Of a DNA stretch of 64,000 nucleotides, positions 35,481 to 48,407 are shown one piece after another. The number at the start of each line of letters is the position of its first letter. Position 1 is the stretch's first letter. Position numbers and translations under genes: made by a program. Origin of the DNA: Helichrysum umbraculigerum (taxonomy: Eukaryota; Streptophyta; Magnoliopsida; Asterales; Asteraceae). The stretch covers positions 930,001 to 994,000 of the forward strand of contig CATIUR010000011.1 in NCBI GenBank assembly GCA_949592205.1. Reading direction: 5' to 3'. The notes under the pieces are model-generated. The model searched no databases. It was not told the origin of the DNA and saw nothing but the letters and a program-made list of their open reading frames with translations.

Positions 35481-36051
35481 TCGCGTTTTTCAGGTTATCC
35501 CTGCTGCATTCCACGCTTTCCACACACTCCAAAAACCCATTTTTCTCTTCAAAAAACGGGAGCAACACCACCAAACCCCTCACTCAACCATTTTTGAAGC
35601 AAAAACTCACGAATTAATCCGGCAAAACACTTTTACAGCATGTTTAAGGTATGATTAACAACTTTTTAATTCAAAACACTTAATTTTCATGGATTGATTG
35701 AAGTTTTTAGATTTAGGTTTTCTTGAAATTGAATGTGGGGAAGTTTTAGTTGTTTTTATTTCTGATTATATTGTGAGTTATATGTACTCACACCTTCTTA
35801 TTTCGTGAATTCGTGTTTAATTTACATGATTATGAAAAATACGAATTTAGGGTTCTTGAAATAAATTTTGGGGAAAATTAATTCTGTTTAATGATATGCT
35901 TAGAATTATAATCCATTTACATAATACTCACGATTGTAATGCTCACTTGAATCAAATTATGTGTTTAATTGCATAATTCGAGTTTAGCTTGATATTAGGG
36001 CATTTGTGAAAGAGGATGAGTTTGAGCTTTGTAAATAAAATGTGGGAATGA

Positions 36052-37539
36052 TTGTGCAATTACCTTAGGTCATGGATGAATTGGTCAAGGCAATTCTCTC
36101 ATTTGTGTTGTGTTTTGCAGGGAAGAAGCAAGAAACAAAAAGGCAGCACCTCTGGGACTGCTAACGATGAAGAGGGTGACCGCCCTCAGCCATGGCTTAA
36201 ATTTCCATGGCTTAAATTTAGTAACAGGTTAACAAAGTACAATATATACTGTCAGAAACTGAACTTATTGAGGGTGAAAGACTGTGATTTATCTAGGGTG
36301 GTCGATTGGGAAGAACAAGCAGGGGTAGCCGCCGGAATTAAGGAAATGATTATGCAACGTTATTTTGTGGATCACATACCATTCGAATATGAAGAATGGG
36401 AAGGCATATTTCAGATTAATGAGCAGGTATACAAAGAGCTATGCGTGGAATTCCACTGCACATATGAAATGAAAGAGGATGTTGAGTCGGCGACTGATAA
36501 AAATTTCATGACTTTCCGACTAGGAGGTCAACCAAGGAAAATGAGTATGGTGGAACTTGCTGCCTGTTTGGGCATTTATTCTCGAGAGCTGCTGGATGCA
36601 ACTCATTTTGAGGATTATTTGATGGCTAGTGAGATGATCGAGACGGAATTTTTTCCCAAGGATGTGTGGCACGAATTTTCACAAAAACCTTACGCTAGAG
36701 GTGGAAATTCATACAAAGATATAGAGGACATGCAGTTGCGGGTAATCCAACGATGTCTTGCGCACACCATTTCGCATAGAAGGGAGAACACAGAGAGAGT
36801 CGGTTTCGCCGACTTATGGTATATGAGGAAGTTTGTAGCGGAGGAGAATATCAATGTTCCATACGCTGTTGCCTGGTATTTACATCATAATGCTAGCGGG
36901 ATTAGAGGGGCATCCCCTATCTGTGGGGGACAATTTGTGACTAGGATTGCCAAGTCCTTCAACATCATTTTTCAGAATTTAGAGCGAGTGACGACTAGGC
37001 CAAAAACAGTAGGGCTAGTTCAGTTTCAGGGGGCACATGCTGTCTCAGTTGTCAATGGTCATTTCGTGCCCTACCAGGAACCACCACCAGAGGAGAAAGT
37101 GGCTCAACCATTGAGAAGAAGAAGAAGACAACAGCAGGTGGAACATGAACAACATCAAGAGGAAGAAGCTGCATATGAGCAGGGAGGTTTCCAGCAGCAA
37201 GGCGCAGCACTGCCATCCATGCTGAATATTATGCATGGTATTCAGGGCCTTCAAGTTAGCCATAATGATTTTTCGCAGGAAGTCAGGTATGAGCTTGGAG
37301 CACAGCGCTACCACAACGCTTGGTCGGCACACAACACACAAAGACTTTCTGAAGTGGTGCCCAACTACCGACCTACATCCTACCACTACCCACCCATGTG
37401 AGGTCAGTATGGAGCAAGCTATCCACCACCGGTTTATGACGAGGGTGCCGCCTTGGCAGAGCTGCAGGAAGAGTATCGAAGGCAGCATGAGAGAGAGCAA
37501 GAGGAGCGTGAATTCCCCTATGATTATTCCACATTTTGA
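36052..37539 (+). pseudogene. ATHILA ORF1-like retrotransposon protein, with a premature stop
   Basis: The frame runs from an ATG at 36052, but TGTTTTGCAG/GGAAG at 36111-36125 looks like a 3' splice site, so the true first exon may be upstream. Lys/Glu-rich start, then a domain I match to the plant ATHILA ORF-1 family by motifs (FRLGGQPRKMSMVELAACLG, then SPICGGQFVTRIAKSF); its function is unknown. The C-terminal part is rich in Gln, Glu and Arg. A TGA at 37399-37401 ends the long ORF, yet the same frame continues for 45 codons with similar composition (LAELQEEYRRQHEREQEERE) to a TGA at 37537, so the first stop is probably a mutation. Flanked by two arrays of the same palindrome, so one element spans at least 35283-37920; no LTRs recognised. 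Confidence 0.7.
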
Positions 37540-37756
37540 GTGCTTGCGTGCCTCATGTGATTCAGACACTTTTCTAGACAATTTGATTACGGTTTATTTA
37601 AGTACTTTTAATTTTATGTTTGGATATTTTGGAATGCTTGACTGTCCATGGCGTTTGGGTACGTTTTTGTACAACGACATCCCAAAACACTTTTCTATTT
37701 GAATTTAGGTGAAATTTCAGCGGAAAATGATCAGTAATGCTGGATCATGCCTTTAG

Positions 37757-37920
37757 TACCCGGCATGTACATTTGTACTCGACGGGTAGTGTTTGGAAAA
37801 TGTTGACAGAAATGTATCAAGCCAAAGTACCCGGCGGGAACACTGTCTACCCGGTGGGAACCCAGTATACCCGGCGGGAACTATAGATACCCGGCGGGTA
37901 CACCGTACCCGGTTTGAAAC
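37757..37920. repeat. TACCCGGCGGGTA palindrome array (right)
   Basis: About seven units, such as TACCCGGCGGGAAC and ATACCCGGCGGGTACACC. Reverse complement relation to the left array's core (CCGCCGG/CCGGCGG). Confidence 0.9.
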
Positions 37921-38053
37921 CGGGTTTTCGACCCGAACCGGTTCCAACCCAGTACAAATCGGTTAGTATAGGGTTGGGTTTTTCCCCACCCAAAACCGGG
38001 TCGATTTCGGGTCGGGTTGGTCAAAACTCGGTTTTTGGTCTTTGACCAATACC
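37921..38053. other. CGGGT-rich sequence interrupted by the Tekay element
   Basis: Words GGGTCGGGTTGG, ACCGGGTCG and similar; continues beyond the insertion at 48006-48060 (GGGTCGGGTCGGGCC). Such CGGGT-rich stretches are common near ends of plant hAT elements, but I cannot show that here. Confidence 0.5.
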
Positions 38054-40190
38054 TGTCACACCCGGTCTAAAGCGGAAACAACGGAGTACAACAATGATAG
38101 GATCACAACACATTATTATAAAGAAGTCTATATGAAAATAAATTCCAATGTGTTATGATAGCTGTAACATGAATAAGGGTTCACGCTAAGCGTACATATC
38201 AACAGTGAAATAAAATAGTAAACAATAATCCACATTGTAAATGTTAAGGCAAAACGCGCCTTCCGAATAAACATAATACCAATCTCAACAATCTCATAAT
38301 AGTCCGAAATAAATGTTTAAATGCAGCCTAGCGGTCCTCTACGCTTTCTTATCTTCAGCCTTAGTACCACTAGTATTCCCTGAAAAGAAATGATCGAAAA
38401 TGTCAACACAATGGTTGGTGAGCTCGCAGGTTTAATTAGGACACACATAAATCAGTTTGCTGTGTAAATAGATAAGTAAGTAGGACATATGATATGAAAT
38501 ATGCACATAAGATAACCGTTCCATCCACAATAAGCAATCCGTTCAGTTTATGCTATTCACTCAAGGATAACGCATCTATCACAAGAGCGGGACCGTCGTC
38601 CGATAGTACTATCAATAATCGCATGTATAAGTAAGCAATATGGAGTTTTCTCAGGGTCCCAAAGACACAAGACTCATCCGACCAATAAGTAATATGGAGT
38701 TTTGTCATGGTCTCAAAGACACAAGACTCATCCGACCAATCCGTTCAGTAAGCAATAAGTCCACAACAATCATAATGTCACATATTCAATCATAATGTCC
38801 AAATCAGAAATCAGGTAGTTTGCACAGCATAAGAAAACAGTTCAAAATAGTTTGAGCATTCTTTTCCCCCAACGGAAAATAAGTAAAGAAAATGGGGCCG
38901 CAAAACTCACCTTAAATAGCAAAGCAAGTTACGCTTCCAAATAAGTCTACTAAACCGGTATGTAAATCTATAACCAAATATCTCGTCTAACCAAATCACC
39001 CTACAAACACGTTAAATTCAATAAATATCTTGCACATTAACATAGAATCACTATTGTACAATAGCCTAGTTGATTGTCATAATTATGATCCTAGCCTCTT
39101 ATTTCATAGTAATGGATTATCAAACATTGTTTAGTTCATTTAGTTTTTATTGCAACAAGTAATACTTCTAAATCAAAATGACACGATCATACTATAATAC
39201 TTGGCAATGAAAATCGATGTTTGACATATATACAATGATGAATTTTTTTTTGTCCATAGTCAAAACCATTTGAAGACACTTGAAACTCGAAATCGAAAGC
39301 ACTTAAAATATACTCAAAACACAACCCTTTTAAATATAATAATTAAACTCAACTTACAAATATAAAAATATCATTTTTATTACAGAAAAGTTCAAACCTT
39401 TATCTTACATCCTCAACTCCCATAATGATTAGAAAATAATTTGGTCAAACCGAACTAAGTTTACAAAAGTTTTTCTCAAAATTCGTCACTCCTAACTGCA
39501 GTTTACGAAATAATTTTTATAAAATCGTACGTTGCTTTTTAGAGGCCGAAACATCGCGAATTTAAGTAAAATTTCGAGATCTACAACTTTCGTGTTTTGG
39601 CCGAAGCCTGAAAACGTACGTAGCTAGGTCAAAACAGCCGTTTATTACTACTACGAAAATCTGGACAGAAATTGCGATTAACGGTATATAACTTTCGAAT
39701 TCGAAACACCTTAAACTCGACATATATATTTCTTCCAAACATATTAATTGAACCTAACATATATCTATTTCAGAAAAATAAAAATAAAAATAAAAATAAT
39801 TGATTATGGTTTATGAAAAATACCTACACGATCACACGAACACGTAGTACACGAAACAATACTCAACTCGACTTGATTCTTTCTTTGGGTTTGGATCGGC
39901 AAAAGGCAGCAGCAAAATAAAACCCCAGGGACGTTTTTATGAGAGTGATAAGAAAACTTTTAAGGTTAAGTTAAATGTTATAATAATAGGTAGGAGATTT
40001 CTTGAAGGGTAAATAAAGAGTTATATTGTGATTAGGAAACAATTAAAAAAATAAGGATAGGGGTACCAACACTGTGAGTCGGTTTATAATTTTTGATCTC
40101 ACCAAAATTTTTGACAAACGACAAGTTCCATTTACCATCATTATGATTATTATTTTATTAGTTTTTTTTTCTTTACCTCCACCGTTTCCC

Positions 40191-40221
<31 letters not shown>

Positions 40222-40487
40222 GTTATTATATTCCTAACCATTATTATTACTATTATATTCTTAATTATTATTATTACCTATAACGATGATTTCGTTCGAC
40301 TTTTAATATGTTTGCGTACGAATGATAATCAGGTTATAGAACACTATACGAGAACTAAATTTCTCACATAGTTTAGAATATGAAATACTTAATTTATTTC
40401 TCCAATAAATTTCATGCACATAAATGCAAATAAGAAATGATAATAGGGAACGAACCTAAGAATAGAGTTTTGGTGACGGATGTCACA
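38054..40487 (-). mobile_element. 3' LTR of the full-length Tekay-like element (2434 bp)
   Basis: + strand TGTCACACCC ... GGATGTCACA. Pairs with 45628-48005; preceded at 38049-38053 by ATACC, matched at 48006-48010. It has an extra ~54-bp tandem copy (near 38690-38745, AATATGGAGTTTTGTCATGG) absent from the other LTR. Apart from that I count roughly 17 differences in 2.4 kb. A (TTA)n run lies at about 40190-40225. Confidence 0.95.
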
Positions 40488-40525
40488 GTATCCCCCAGTT
40501 GAAGGAATTTCGTCCCGAAATTCAA
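40488..40525 (-). promoter_or_regulatory. Polypurine tract with hairpin
   Basis: On minus: GAATTTCGGGACGAAATTCC, then CTGGGGGATAC abutting the LTR start at 40487. Same design as the tracts at 3224 and 22709. Confidence 0.88.
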
Positions 40526-43267
40526 CCAGAGCTAGTACTGCAAACCAGAATAGAAAATAGATGCGGATACTTTAGCTTCATTTGATCTTCCCGCTCCCAA
40601 GTAAACTCGTGACCTCTCGTAGCATTCCAACGAACTTTGACAATCGGAATCTTGCTATGTTTTAGCTTCTTTACTTTACGATCCCTAATTTCTACCGGTT
40701 CTTCCATAAAATGAAGTTTATGATCAATCTGTATTTCTTCCAACAGTACCTATAGAGTCTGATCAGCTAAACATCTCCTTAAGTTTGCCACATGAAACAC
40801 ATCGTGAACCCCACCTAGTTCTTGTGGTAATTTCAATCTATAAGCAACTGGACCAATATGCTCGATAATCTCGAATGGTCCAACAAATCTCGGTGCAAGC
40901 TTTCCTTTCTTACCAAATCGCACAACACCCTTCCACGGTGAAACTTTCAGCAAAACATGATCTCCTACAGCAAACTCTAACGGCTTGCGACGTTTGTCAG
41001 CATAACTCTTTTGTCTATCGCGAACCACTTTCAACCTTTCCTTGATTTGAACGATCTTATCAGTAGTCTCTTGGACTATTTCCGGCCCAATCAACTGACT
41101 TTCACCTACCTCGGCCCACATTACAGGCGAACGACACTTACGCCCATAAAGTGCCTCAAATGGTGCACATTGTATACTGGAATGGTAACTATTGTTATAT
41201 GAAAATTCCACCAACGGCAAATGAGTATCCCAATTTCCTCCAAAATCAATAACGCACACCCTCAACATATCCTCCAATGTCTGAATAGTACGCTCGCTCT
41301 GCCCATCAGTTTGAGGATGGTAAGCCGTACTCATATCCAACCTTGTCCCTAACGCCTTATGTAGCGTCTGCCAAAACCGTGAAGTAAAACGACCATCGCG
41401 ATCAGAGATAATCGATACCGGTACTCCGTGCCTCGCTATAATCTCATTTATATACAACCTCGCCAGTTTCTCCGTTTTATAATCCTCGCGGATAGCTAAG
41501 AAATGAGCAGACTTAGTCATCCTATCCACGATAACCTAAATCGAATCATGACCACTACTAGTTCTAGGCAGCTTAGTGATAAAAATCCATAGCAATGTTC
41601 TCCCATTTCCACTCGAGAATCTCCGGTTGTTGCAGTAATCCAGAGGGTCTTTGATGTTCAGCCTTGACCTTCAAGCAAGTCATACATTGGCTAACATATA
41701 GGGCAATATCTTTATTCATGCCCGGCCACCAATACAAATCTTTCACATCATGGTACATTCTATCTGCCCCCGGATGAATCGAATATTTAGACTTATGAAC
41801 TTCATCCATCACCAGCGTCCTCAAACCACCTAGCAACGGAATCCACAGTCTTTCAATGAAGTAGTATAACCCGTCCTCCTTACGTTCTAACTGTCCGTCC
41901 ATCCCACGCAACGACTCTTCTTGAACATTAGTCTCCTTTAGTGCTTCCAACTGAGCCTCAATCAACTTTTCCTTAATACCCGAATGAATAGTCATAGCCA
42001 TTGCTCTCACCCTTCTTGGCTTAACTCTTTCTTTCCTACTCAAAGCATCAGCCACCACATTTTCCTTTCCCGGGTGGTAGCGAATTTCACAATCATAGTC
42101 ACTAAACAACTCCAACCACCTCCTCTGTCTCATATTCAACTCCTTTTGATCAAAAATGTGCTGTAGACTCTTATGATCGGTGTAAATCACACTCTTTATC
42201 CCATACAAATAATGCCTCCAACACTTGAGTGCAAATACCACGGCACCCAGTTCCAAATCATGAGTAGTGTAGTTTTTCTCGTGTTCCTTGAGTTGCCTAG
42301 AAGCATAAGCTATCACCTTCCCTCGCTGCATCAAAACACATCCTAACCCTTGGTTAGACGCGTCGCAATAAACTACAAAATCATCCGAGCCATCAGGTAA
42401 TGCCAAAATCGGTGCCTCACACAAAGCATTCTTCAGAGTTTGAAATGTTTCCTCTTGTTTCTCACCCCACACAAATTTCCTTTCCTTTTGTGTCAACTGT
42501 GTAAGTGGTTGAGCAATCTTAGAAAAATTCTAAATAAAACGCCGATAGTACCCAGTCAAACCTATGAATTGACGAATCTCAGAAGGTGTTTGTGGAGTCC
42601 TCCAAGCTTTTACAGCTTCTATCTTACTTGGATCCACATGAATACCCGCCTCGTTTACCACATGACCAAGAAAATGAACCTCACGTAACTAGAATTCAAA
42701 TTTTGTCAACTTTGCATAGAGGTGTTCTTTTGAGAGAAGTTCAAGAATAAGTTTCAAATGCAATGCGTGTTCCTCCTTATATTTCGAATAGATCAAGATG
42801 TCCTCAATGAAGACGATAACGAATTTATCAAGATACGGCTTACAAACACGATTCATTAGATCCATGAATACCGCAGGAGCATTAGTAAAACCGAAAGACA
42901 TAACGAGAAATTTGAAGTACCCATAGCGAGTCCTAAATGCGGTCTTTGGTATATCCGACTCATGTACTCTTAACTGATGATAACCAGAACTAAGATCAAT
43001 TTTGAAAACCACTGTGCACCCTGAAGTTGATAAAATAAATCATCAATCCTTGGAAGAGGATAACGATTCATGACCGTAAGTTTGTTAAGTTCGCAATAAT
43101 CAATACACATACGAAATGAACCATCTTTCTTTTTAACGAATAGAACAGGCGCTCCCCAAGGAGAGTGACTAGGGCGAATAAAACCCTTGTCTTGGAGTTC
43201 CTGAAGTTGAGTGGACAATTCTTGCATTTCAGAAGGAGCCAAAAGATACAGAGCTTTAGCAACTGGG
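40522..43267 (-). pseudogene. pol: Tekay-type pol: RT, RNase H, integrase, chromodomain-like tail; dead
   Basis: Minus strand. Reverse transcriptase (43242-42500) has the GFIRPSHSPWGAPVLFVKKKDGSFRMCIDY region but a Cys for the usual Arg after CIDY, and an active-site box reading FIED instead of two Asp. RNase H (42400-42030) has YCDASNQGLGCVL and YTDHKSLQHIF. Integrase has its zinc-binding HHCC part near 41800-41670 and the catalytic SDRDGRF and DGQSERT near 41400 and 41290. The tail (VKVRWNATRGHEFTWEREDQM, split here) is chromodomain-like. I see TAG stops at about 42690, 42531, 41537 and 40750, and one-base slips near 43266, 43005 and 41577. It cannot make enzyme. Confidence 0.9.
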
Positions 43268-45101
43268 TTGCTCCGGGAACAAGATCGATACGAAACTCAA
43301 CAGATCGAGAAAGAGGTAATCCGGGCAAATCATCCGGAAAAACCTCGGGAAAATCACGTACAATAAGAATATTCTCAAGTTTTGTTTCCTCAGAATTCAC
43401 CCTCATAAGTTTCACACCTTTAGCCTCTGGTTGTTCACCACGGACTTCTAATATACCGCCACCGGACAAAGGTATACGGACCACTTTCTCAAAGCATACA
43501 ATTTCGGCTTTATATTTTGACATCCAATCCATACCCACAATAACATCAAAACTACCAATCCCAAAAGGTATTATGTCGATACTGAAAGTATAATCCTCCA
43601 GTACGAGTGTACAATTTCTAATAACCTCATTCAAGTCTACCCGTTTCCTATCCGCAATTTCGATTTCATACACAACGTCCAAATCACAAGGTATAACATC
43701 AAGTATATGCACAAAATCCACAGATATAAAGCTAAAATCGGCACCACTGTCAAACAAAACCGTAGCAAAATGGTCATTTAATAGAAACGTACCGGTCACA
43801 ATGTTAGGTGCCTGTCGTGCCTCACTAGCGTTCATAACAAAAGATCTCCCAGGAGCAGTGTTTGCAGCACGACCCCTGTTCTGATTTCCACCAACATTCA
43901 AAGTCTGATTATTATTATTCCATGCAGCTCCTTTCGCCCTAACCAATCTGGGGCAAGCACTGACGAAATGATCCAAACCCCCACATTCAAAACATCCCCT
44001 TGCATTTCTTACCGTATTAACTGGGACTACCTGTCGTGCTGTTGCCCAGTATTCTTGGGTGTAATGACCCACTCGATTACATCTTGTGCAGAAACGACAT
44101 GAAGCATTAGAAGAGTGATGATAGTTACACTGTGCACAAAAGGGAAGAGGACCAGTGTAACCTCTCCTTTCAGTATTGGCAACCACAAATCCCTTGCCCA
44201 GTCTCGCCTTCTTGTTACCCGATCCACTAGCCCCCGACTTACTAACTTCAACAATCTCTTTATTCTTCTCGTTCCCCCTTTTTAAAGTACCATTCCGCAC
44301 CATCTCCTCAGTAAGGGCTCCAGCCCTCAATATTGCACTCTGAATCGTAGCTGGTTCAGTCACCTCAACCATCCCTTTAATTTCTGGCACCAATCCCCCT
44401 AAATACTTTTTAATCCTTCTCGACTCAGGTGTTACCATACTCGGAATCAACTTGGCTAATTCATGGAAACGATCAGTGTACGCAGCATGATTAGCCCCCA
44501 CCATCTTATGCTCCAAAAACTCTTTCTCTAACTTGTCCATTTCATTTGTAGAACAGTACTCCTCCACTAACAGTGCCTTAAACTCTTCCCATGTCATACC
44601 CATAGCAGCAGGCCTACCCCTGGCCTGAACCTGCATATTCCACCAGGTCAATGCTTTACCCGACAACTCAGTAGATGCATATCTGACCATATGCTCTCCG
44701 GCGCAATTACTAATATCCAACACCGACTCCATCTTCTCTATCCACCTAGAGCAAGCAATCGCTCCCCCTTTGCCATCAAAATCTCGTGGTTTGCATGCCT
44801 TGAACTCCTTATAAGTACATCCTCTAGCAGCCGCTCCATTACCAGCTCCATCATCACCATTAGGTTCCCCATTAAGATTTTCCTCTTCTTCTTCACCACC
44901 TCCTCCACCTGTACCCTGCAACACACCCTGAGTAACCTGTGCAACTATATTAGGCAATAATGCCTGCAGCTGCTCCGCAATCATCGCGGCAACATTGGGT
45001 GCCTCACCCCCAGTACCTTCGTCACCTCCACCTGTACGACCTCCAGTACGGCCACCACCCCTACCATTATTTGCATTACGAACGGAACGTCTTGGCGGCA
45101 T
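43268..45101 (-). CDS. gag: Tekay-type Gag-protease ORF, open until the slip before RT
   Basis: Start taken at MPPRRSVRN (45101); the frame extends nine codons upstream without support. Order: Arg/Gly-rich N-terminus, Gag domain (CTYKEFKACKPRDFDG, RWIEKMESVL, ALTWWN, WEEFKALLVEEYC, YTDRFHELAKLIPS), a Cys/His stretch, knuckle CFECGGLDHFVSACP (about 369), then aspartic protease with VLFDSGADFSF (about 450) and VGMDWM. The frame slips near 43266, so the ORF runs on into unrelated residues to 43068. It lies downstream of the leader and is the template from which the gag-only elements' gag can be recognised: those stop just where this protein passes from knuckles to protease. Confidence 0.88.
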
Positions 45102-45611
45102 GATTTCTACAATGGGAACGTAACACATATTAATATGATTAAATGATGTAGATAAGGTTTAGATACGCATACTTCGTATAATTTGAGAAGTAAGCATTTC
45201 ATATGTGTAAGAACAGATGTTTCTAAACATGAAAAGATGTGAACAACGTTTGAACAAGAAATCATCCTTCGTACTCCTTTACAGGTAGCACACTGCTTAC
45301 TCAAATATGGTCGATAGACTCACATATGTTGGAATATCTTCTTCAATTACGTCGACCGCCATAATTGTAAAAATATTCGTTCACACACATTTTTATCTTC
45401 CAAATTTTTGTAACACAATATACTTGTACAAAAGGGCAAAGATTAACAATAGAACAATGGATATGCACAACACATGGTTATGTTGTGCAACCAATGTTAG
45501 AAAGGAATTGAATTACGTTGAAATATGCACACATAGTTCCCTAATTCATGTTCTATATGCGGGTTCCTTATTTATAGTCTAGGCCAATCCACCTAGATCT
45601 CTATAAACAAT
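45102..45611 (-). other. Leader between primer-binding site and gag
   Basis: About 500 bases, no believable ORF. Confidence 0.7.
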
Positions 45612-45624
45612 GGCTTTGATACCA
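45612..45624 (-). promoter_or_regulatory. Primer-binding site, variant Met tRNA type
   Basis: Minus reads TGGTATCAAAGCC, one base different from the TGGTATCAGAGCC at 63040. Confidence 0.88.
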
Positions 45625-45627
45625 ATC

Positions 45628-48005
45628 TGTCACACCCCGTCTAAAGCGGAAACAACGGAGTACAACAATGATAGGATCACAACACATTATTATAAAGAAG
45701 TCTATATGAAAATAAATTCCAATGTGTTATGATAGCTGTAACATGAATAAGGGTTCACGCTAAGCGTACATATCAACAGTGAAATAAAATAGTAAACAAT
45801 AATCCACATTGTAAATGTTAAGGCAAAACGCGCCTTCCGAATAAACATAATACCAATCTCAACAATCTCATAATAGTCCGAAATAAATGTTTAAATGCAG
45901 CCTAGCGGTCCTCTACGCTTTCTTATCTTCAGCCTTAGTACCACTAGTATTCCCTGAAAAGAAATGCTCGAAAATGTCAACACAATGGTTGGTGAGCTCG
46001 CAGGTTTAATTAGGACACACATAAATCAGTTTGCTGTGTAAATAGATAAGTAAGTAGGACATATGATATGAAATATGCACATAAGATAACCGTTCCATCC
46101 ACAATAAGCAATCCGTTCAGTTTATGATATTCACTTAAGGATAACGCATCTATCACAAGAGCGGGACCGTCGTCCGATAGTACTATCAATAATCGCATGT
46201 ATAAGTAAGCAATATGGAGTTTTCTCAGGGTCCCAAAGACACAAGACTCATCCGACCAATCCGTTCAGTAAGCAATAAGTCCACAACAATCATTATGTCA
46301 CATATTCAATCATAATGTCCAAATCAGAAATCAGGTAGTTTGCACAGCATAAGAAAACAGTTCAAAATAGTTTGAGCATTCTTTTCCCCCAACGGAAAAT
46401 AAGTAAAGAAAATGGGGCCGCAAAACTCACCTTAAATAGCAAAGCAAGTTACGCTTCCAAATAAGTCCACTAAACCGGTAAGTAAATCTATAACCAAATA
46501 TCTCGTCTAACCAAATCACCCTATAAACACGTTAAATTCAATAAATATCTTGCACATTAACATAGAATCACTATTGTACAATAGCCTAGTTGATTGTCAT
46601 AATTATGATCCTAGCCTCTTATTTCATAGTAATGGATTATCAAACATTGTTTAGTTCATTTAGTTTTTATTGCAACAAGTAATACTTCTAAATCAAAATG
46701 ACACGATCATACTATAATACTTGGCAATGAAAATCGATGTTTGACATATATACAATGATGAATTTTTTTTTGTCCATAGTCAAAACCATTTGAAGACACT
46801 TGAAACTCGAAATCGAAAGCACTTAAAATATACTCAAAACACAACCCTTTTAAATATAATAATTAAACTCAACTTACAAATATAAAAATATCATTTTTAT
46901 TACAGAAAAGTTCAAACCTTTATCTTACATCATCAACTCCCATAATGATTAGAAAATAATTTGGTCAAACCGAACTAAGTTTACAAAAGTTTTTCTCAAA
47001 ATTCGTCACTCCTAACTGCAGTTTACGAAATAATTTTTATAAAATCGTACGTTGCTTTTTAGAGGCCGAAACATCGCGGATTTAAGTAAAATTTCGAGAT
47101 CTACAACTTTCGTGTTTTGGCCGAAGCCTGAAAACGTACGTAGCTAGGTCAAAACAGCCGTTTATTACTACTACGAAAATCTGGACAGAAATTGCGATTA
47201 ACGGTATATAACTTTCGAATTCGAAACACCTTAAACTCGACATATATATTTCTTCCAAACATATTAGTTGAACCTAACATATATCTATTTCAGAAAAATA
47301 AAAATAAAAATAAAAATAATTGATTATGGTTTATGAAAAATGCCTACACGATCACACGAACACGTAGTACACGAAACAATACTCAACTCGACTTGATTCT
47401 TTCTTTGGGTTTGGATCGGCAAAAGGCAGCAGCAAAATAAAACCCCAGGGACGTTTTTATGAGAGTGATAAGAAAACTTTTAAGGTTAAGTTAAATGTTA
47501 TAATAATAGGTAGGAGATTTCTTGAAGGGTAAATAAAGAGTTATATTGTGATTAGGAAACAATTAAAAAAATAAGGATAGGGGTACCAACACTGTGAGTC
47601 GGTTTATAATTTTTGATCTCACCAAAAATTTTGACAAACGACAAGTTCCATTTACCATCATTATGATTATTATTTTATTAGTTTTTTTTTTCTTTACCTC
47701 CACCGTTTCCCTATTATTATTATTATTATTATTATTATTGTTATTATATTCCTAACCATTATTATTACTATTATATTCTTAATTATTATTATTACCTATA
47801 ACGATGACTTCGTTCGACTTTTAATATGTTTGCGTACGAATGGTAATCAGGTTATAGAACACTATACGAGAACTAAATTTCTCACATAGTTTATAATATG
47901 AAATACTTAATTTATTTCTCCAATAAATTTCATGCACATAAATGCAAATAAGAAATGATAATAGGGAACGAACCTAGGAATAGAGTTTTGGTGACGGATG
48001 TCACA
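45628..48005 (-). mobile_element. 5' LTR of the full-length Tekay-like element (2378 bp)
   Basis: TGTCACACCC ... GGATGTCACA on +. Target duplication ATACC follows. On minus it holds AAGGTGAGT (46430) and a strong TTTCTTTTCAG/G (45954) with a small hairpin just upstream, giving a possible 476-bp intron in the leader before the primer-binding site. Confidence 0.95.
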
Positions 48006-48010
48006 ATACC

Positions 48011-48407
48011 CGGTTCGGGTTTTCGGGTAGGGTCGGGTCGGGCCAAAACCCGATTATGTTCACGACTAGCTTGAACCAAAATTCGTAAACCCACATAGGA
48101 CTTGGGCCCTCCCGTCAGCCCCCTTCGATTTTAATTTCCAAATCTGCAAATGAACACGTACAATGTTGTTGAGTCCCGTGTTTCCACAAAATATTCAAGA
48201 AACAACCAACCAATGTAAAATCCTCAAAATAAAATCATCAGAATAATTTTTTAATCAATAAGTTAATAAATTACTCCGTAATTTGTATCAGCGTAATTGC
48301 AAATAGAGGTTGGCTCATTGACTGTTTACAGCTAAAGAATCCTGTGAACTCGAAACTGTTTATTACAACCTGGCGGTCAAACCACAACTCCTTTTTCCGT
48401 GTGCATT
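48011..48407. other. Sequence between two elements, no gene
   Basis: Begins with the CGGGT-rich stretch. Ends GTGTGCATT; GCATT is the copia target site. Confidence 0.6.

Noticed and set aside
44691..44960. Plus-strand ORFs opposite the Tekay gag (also 43165-43593, 41011-41202)
   Set aside because: Antisense shadows of the minus-strand gag-pol gene.
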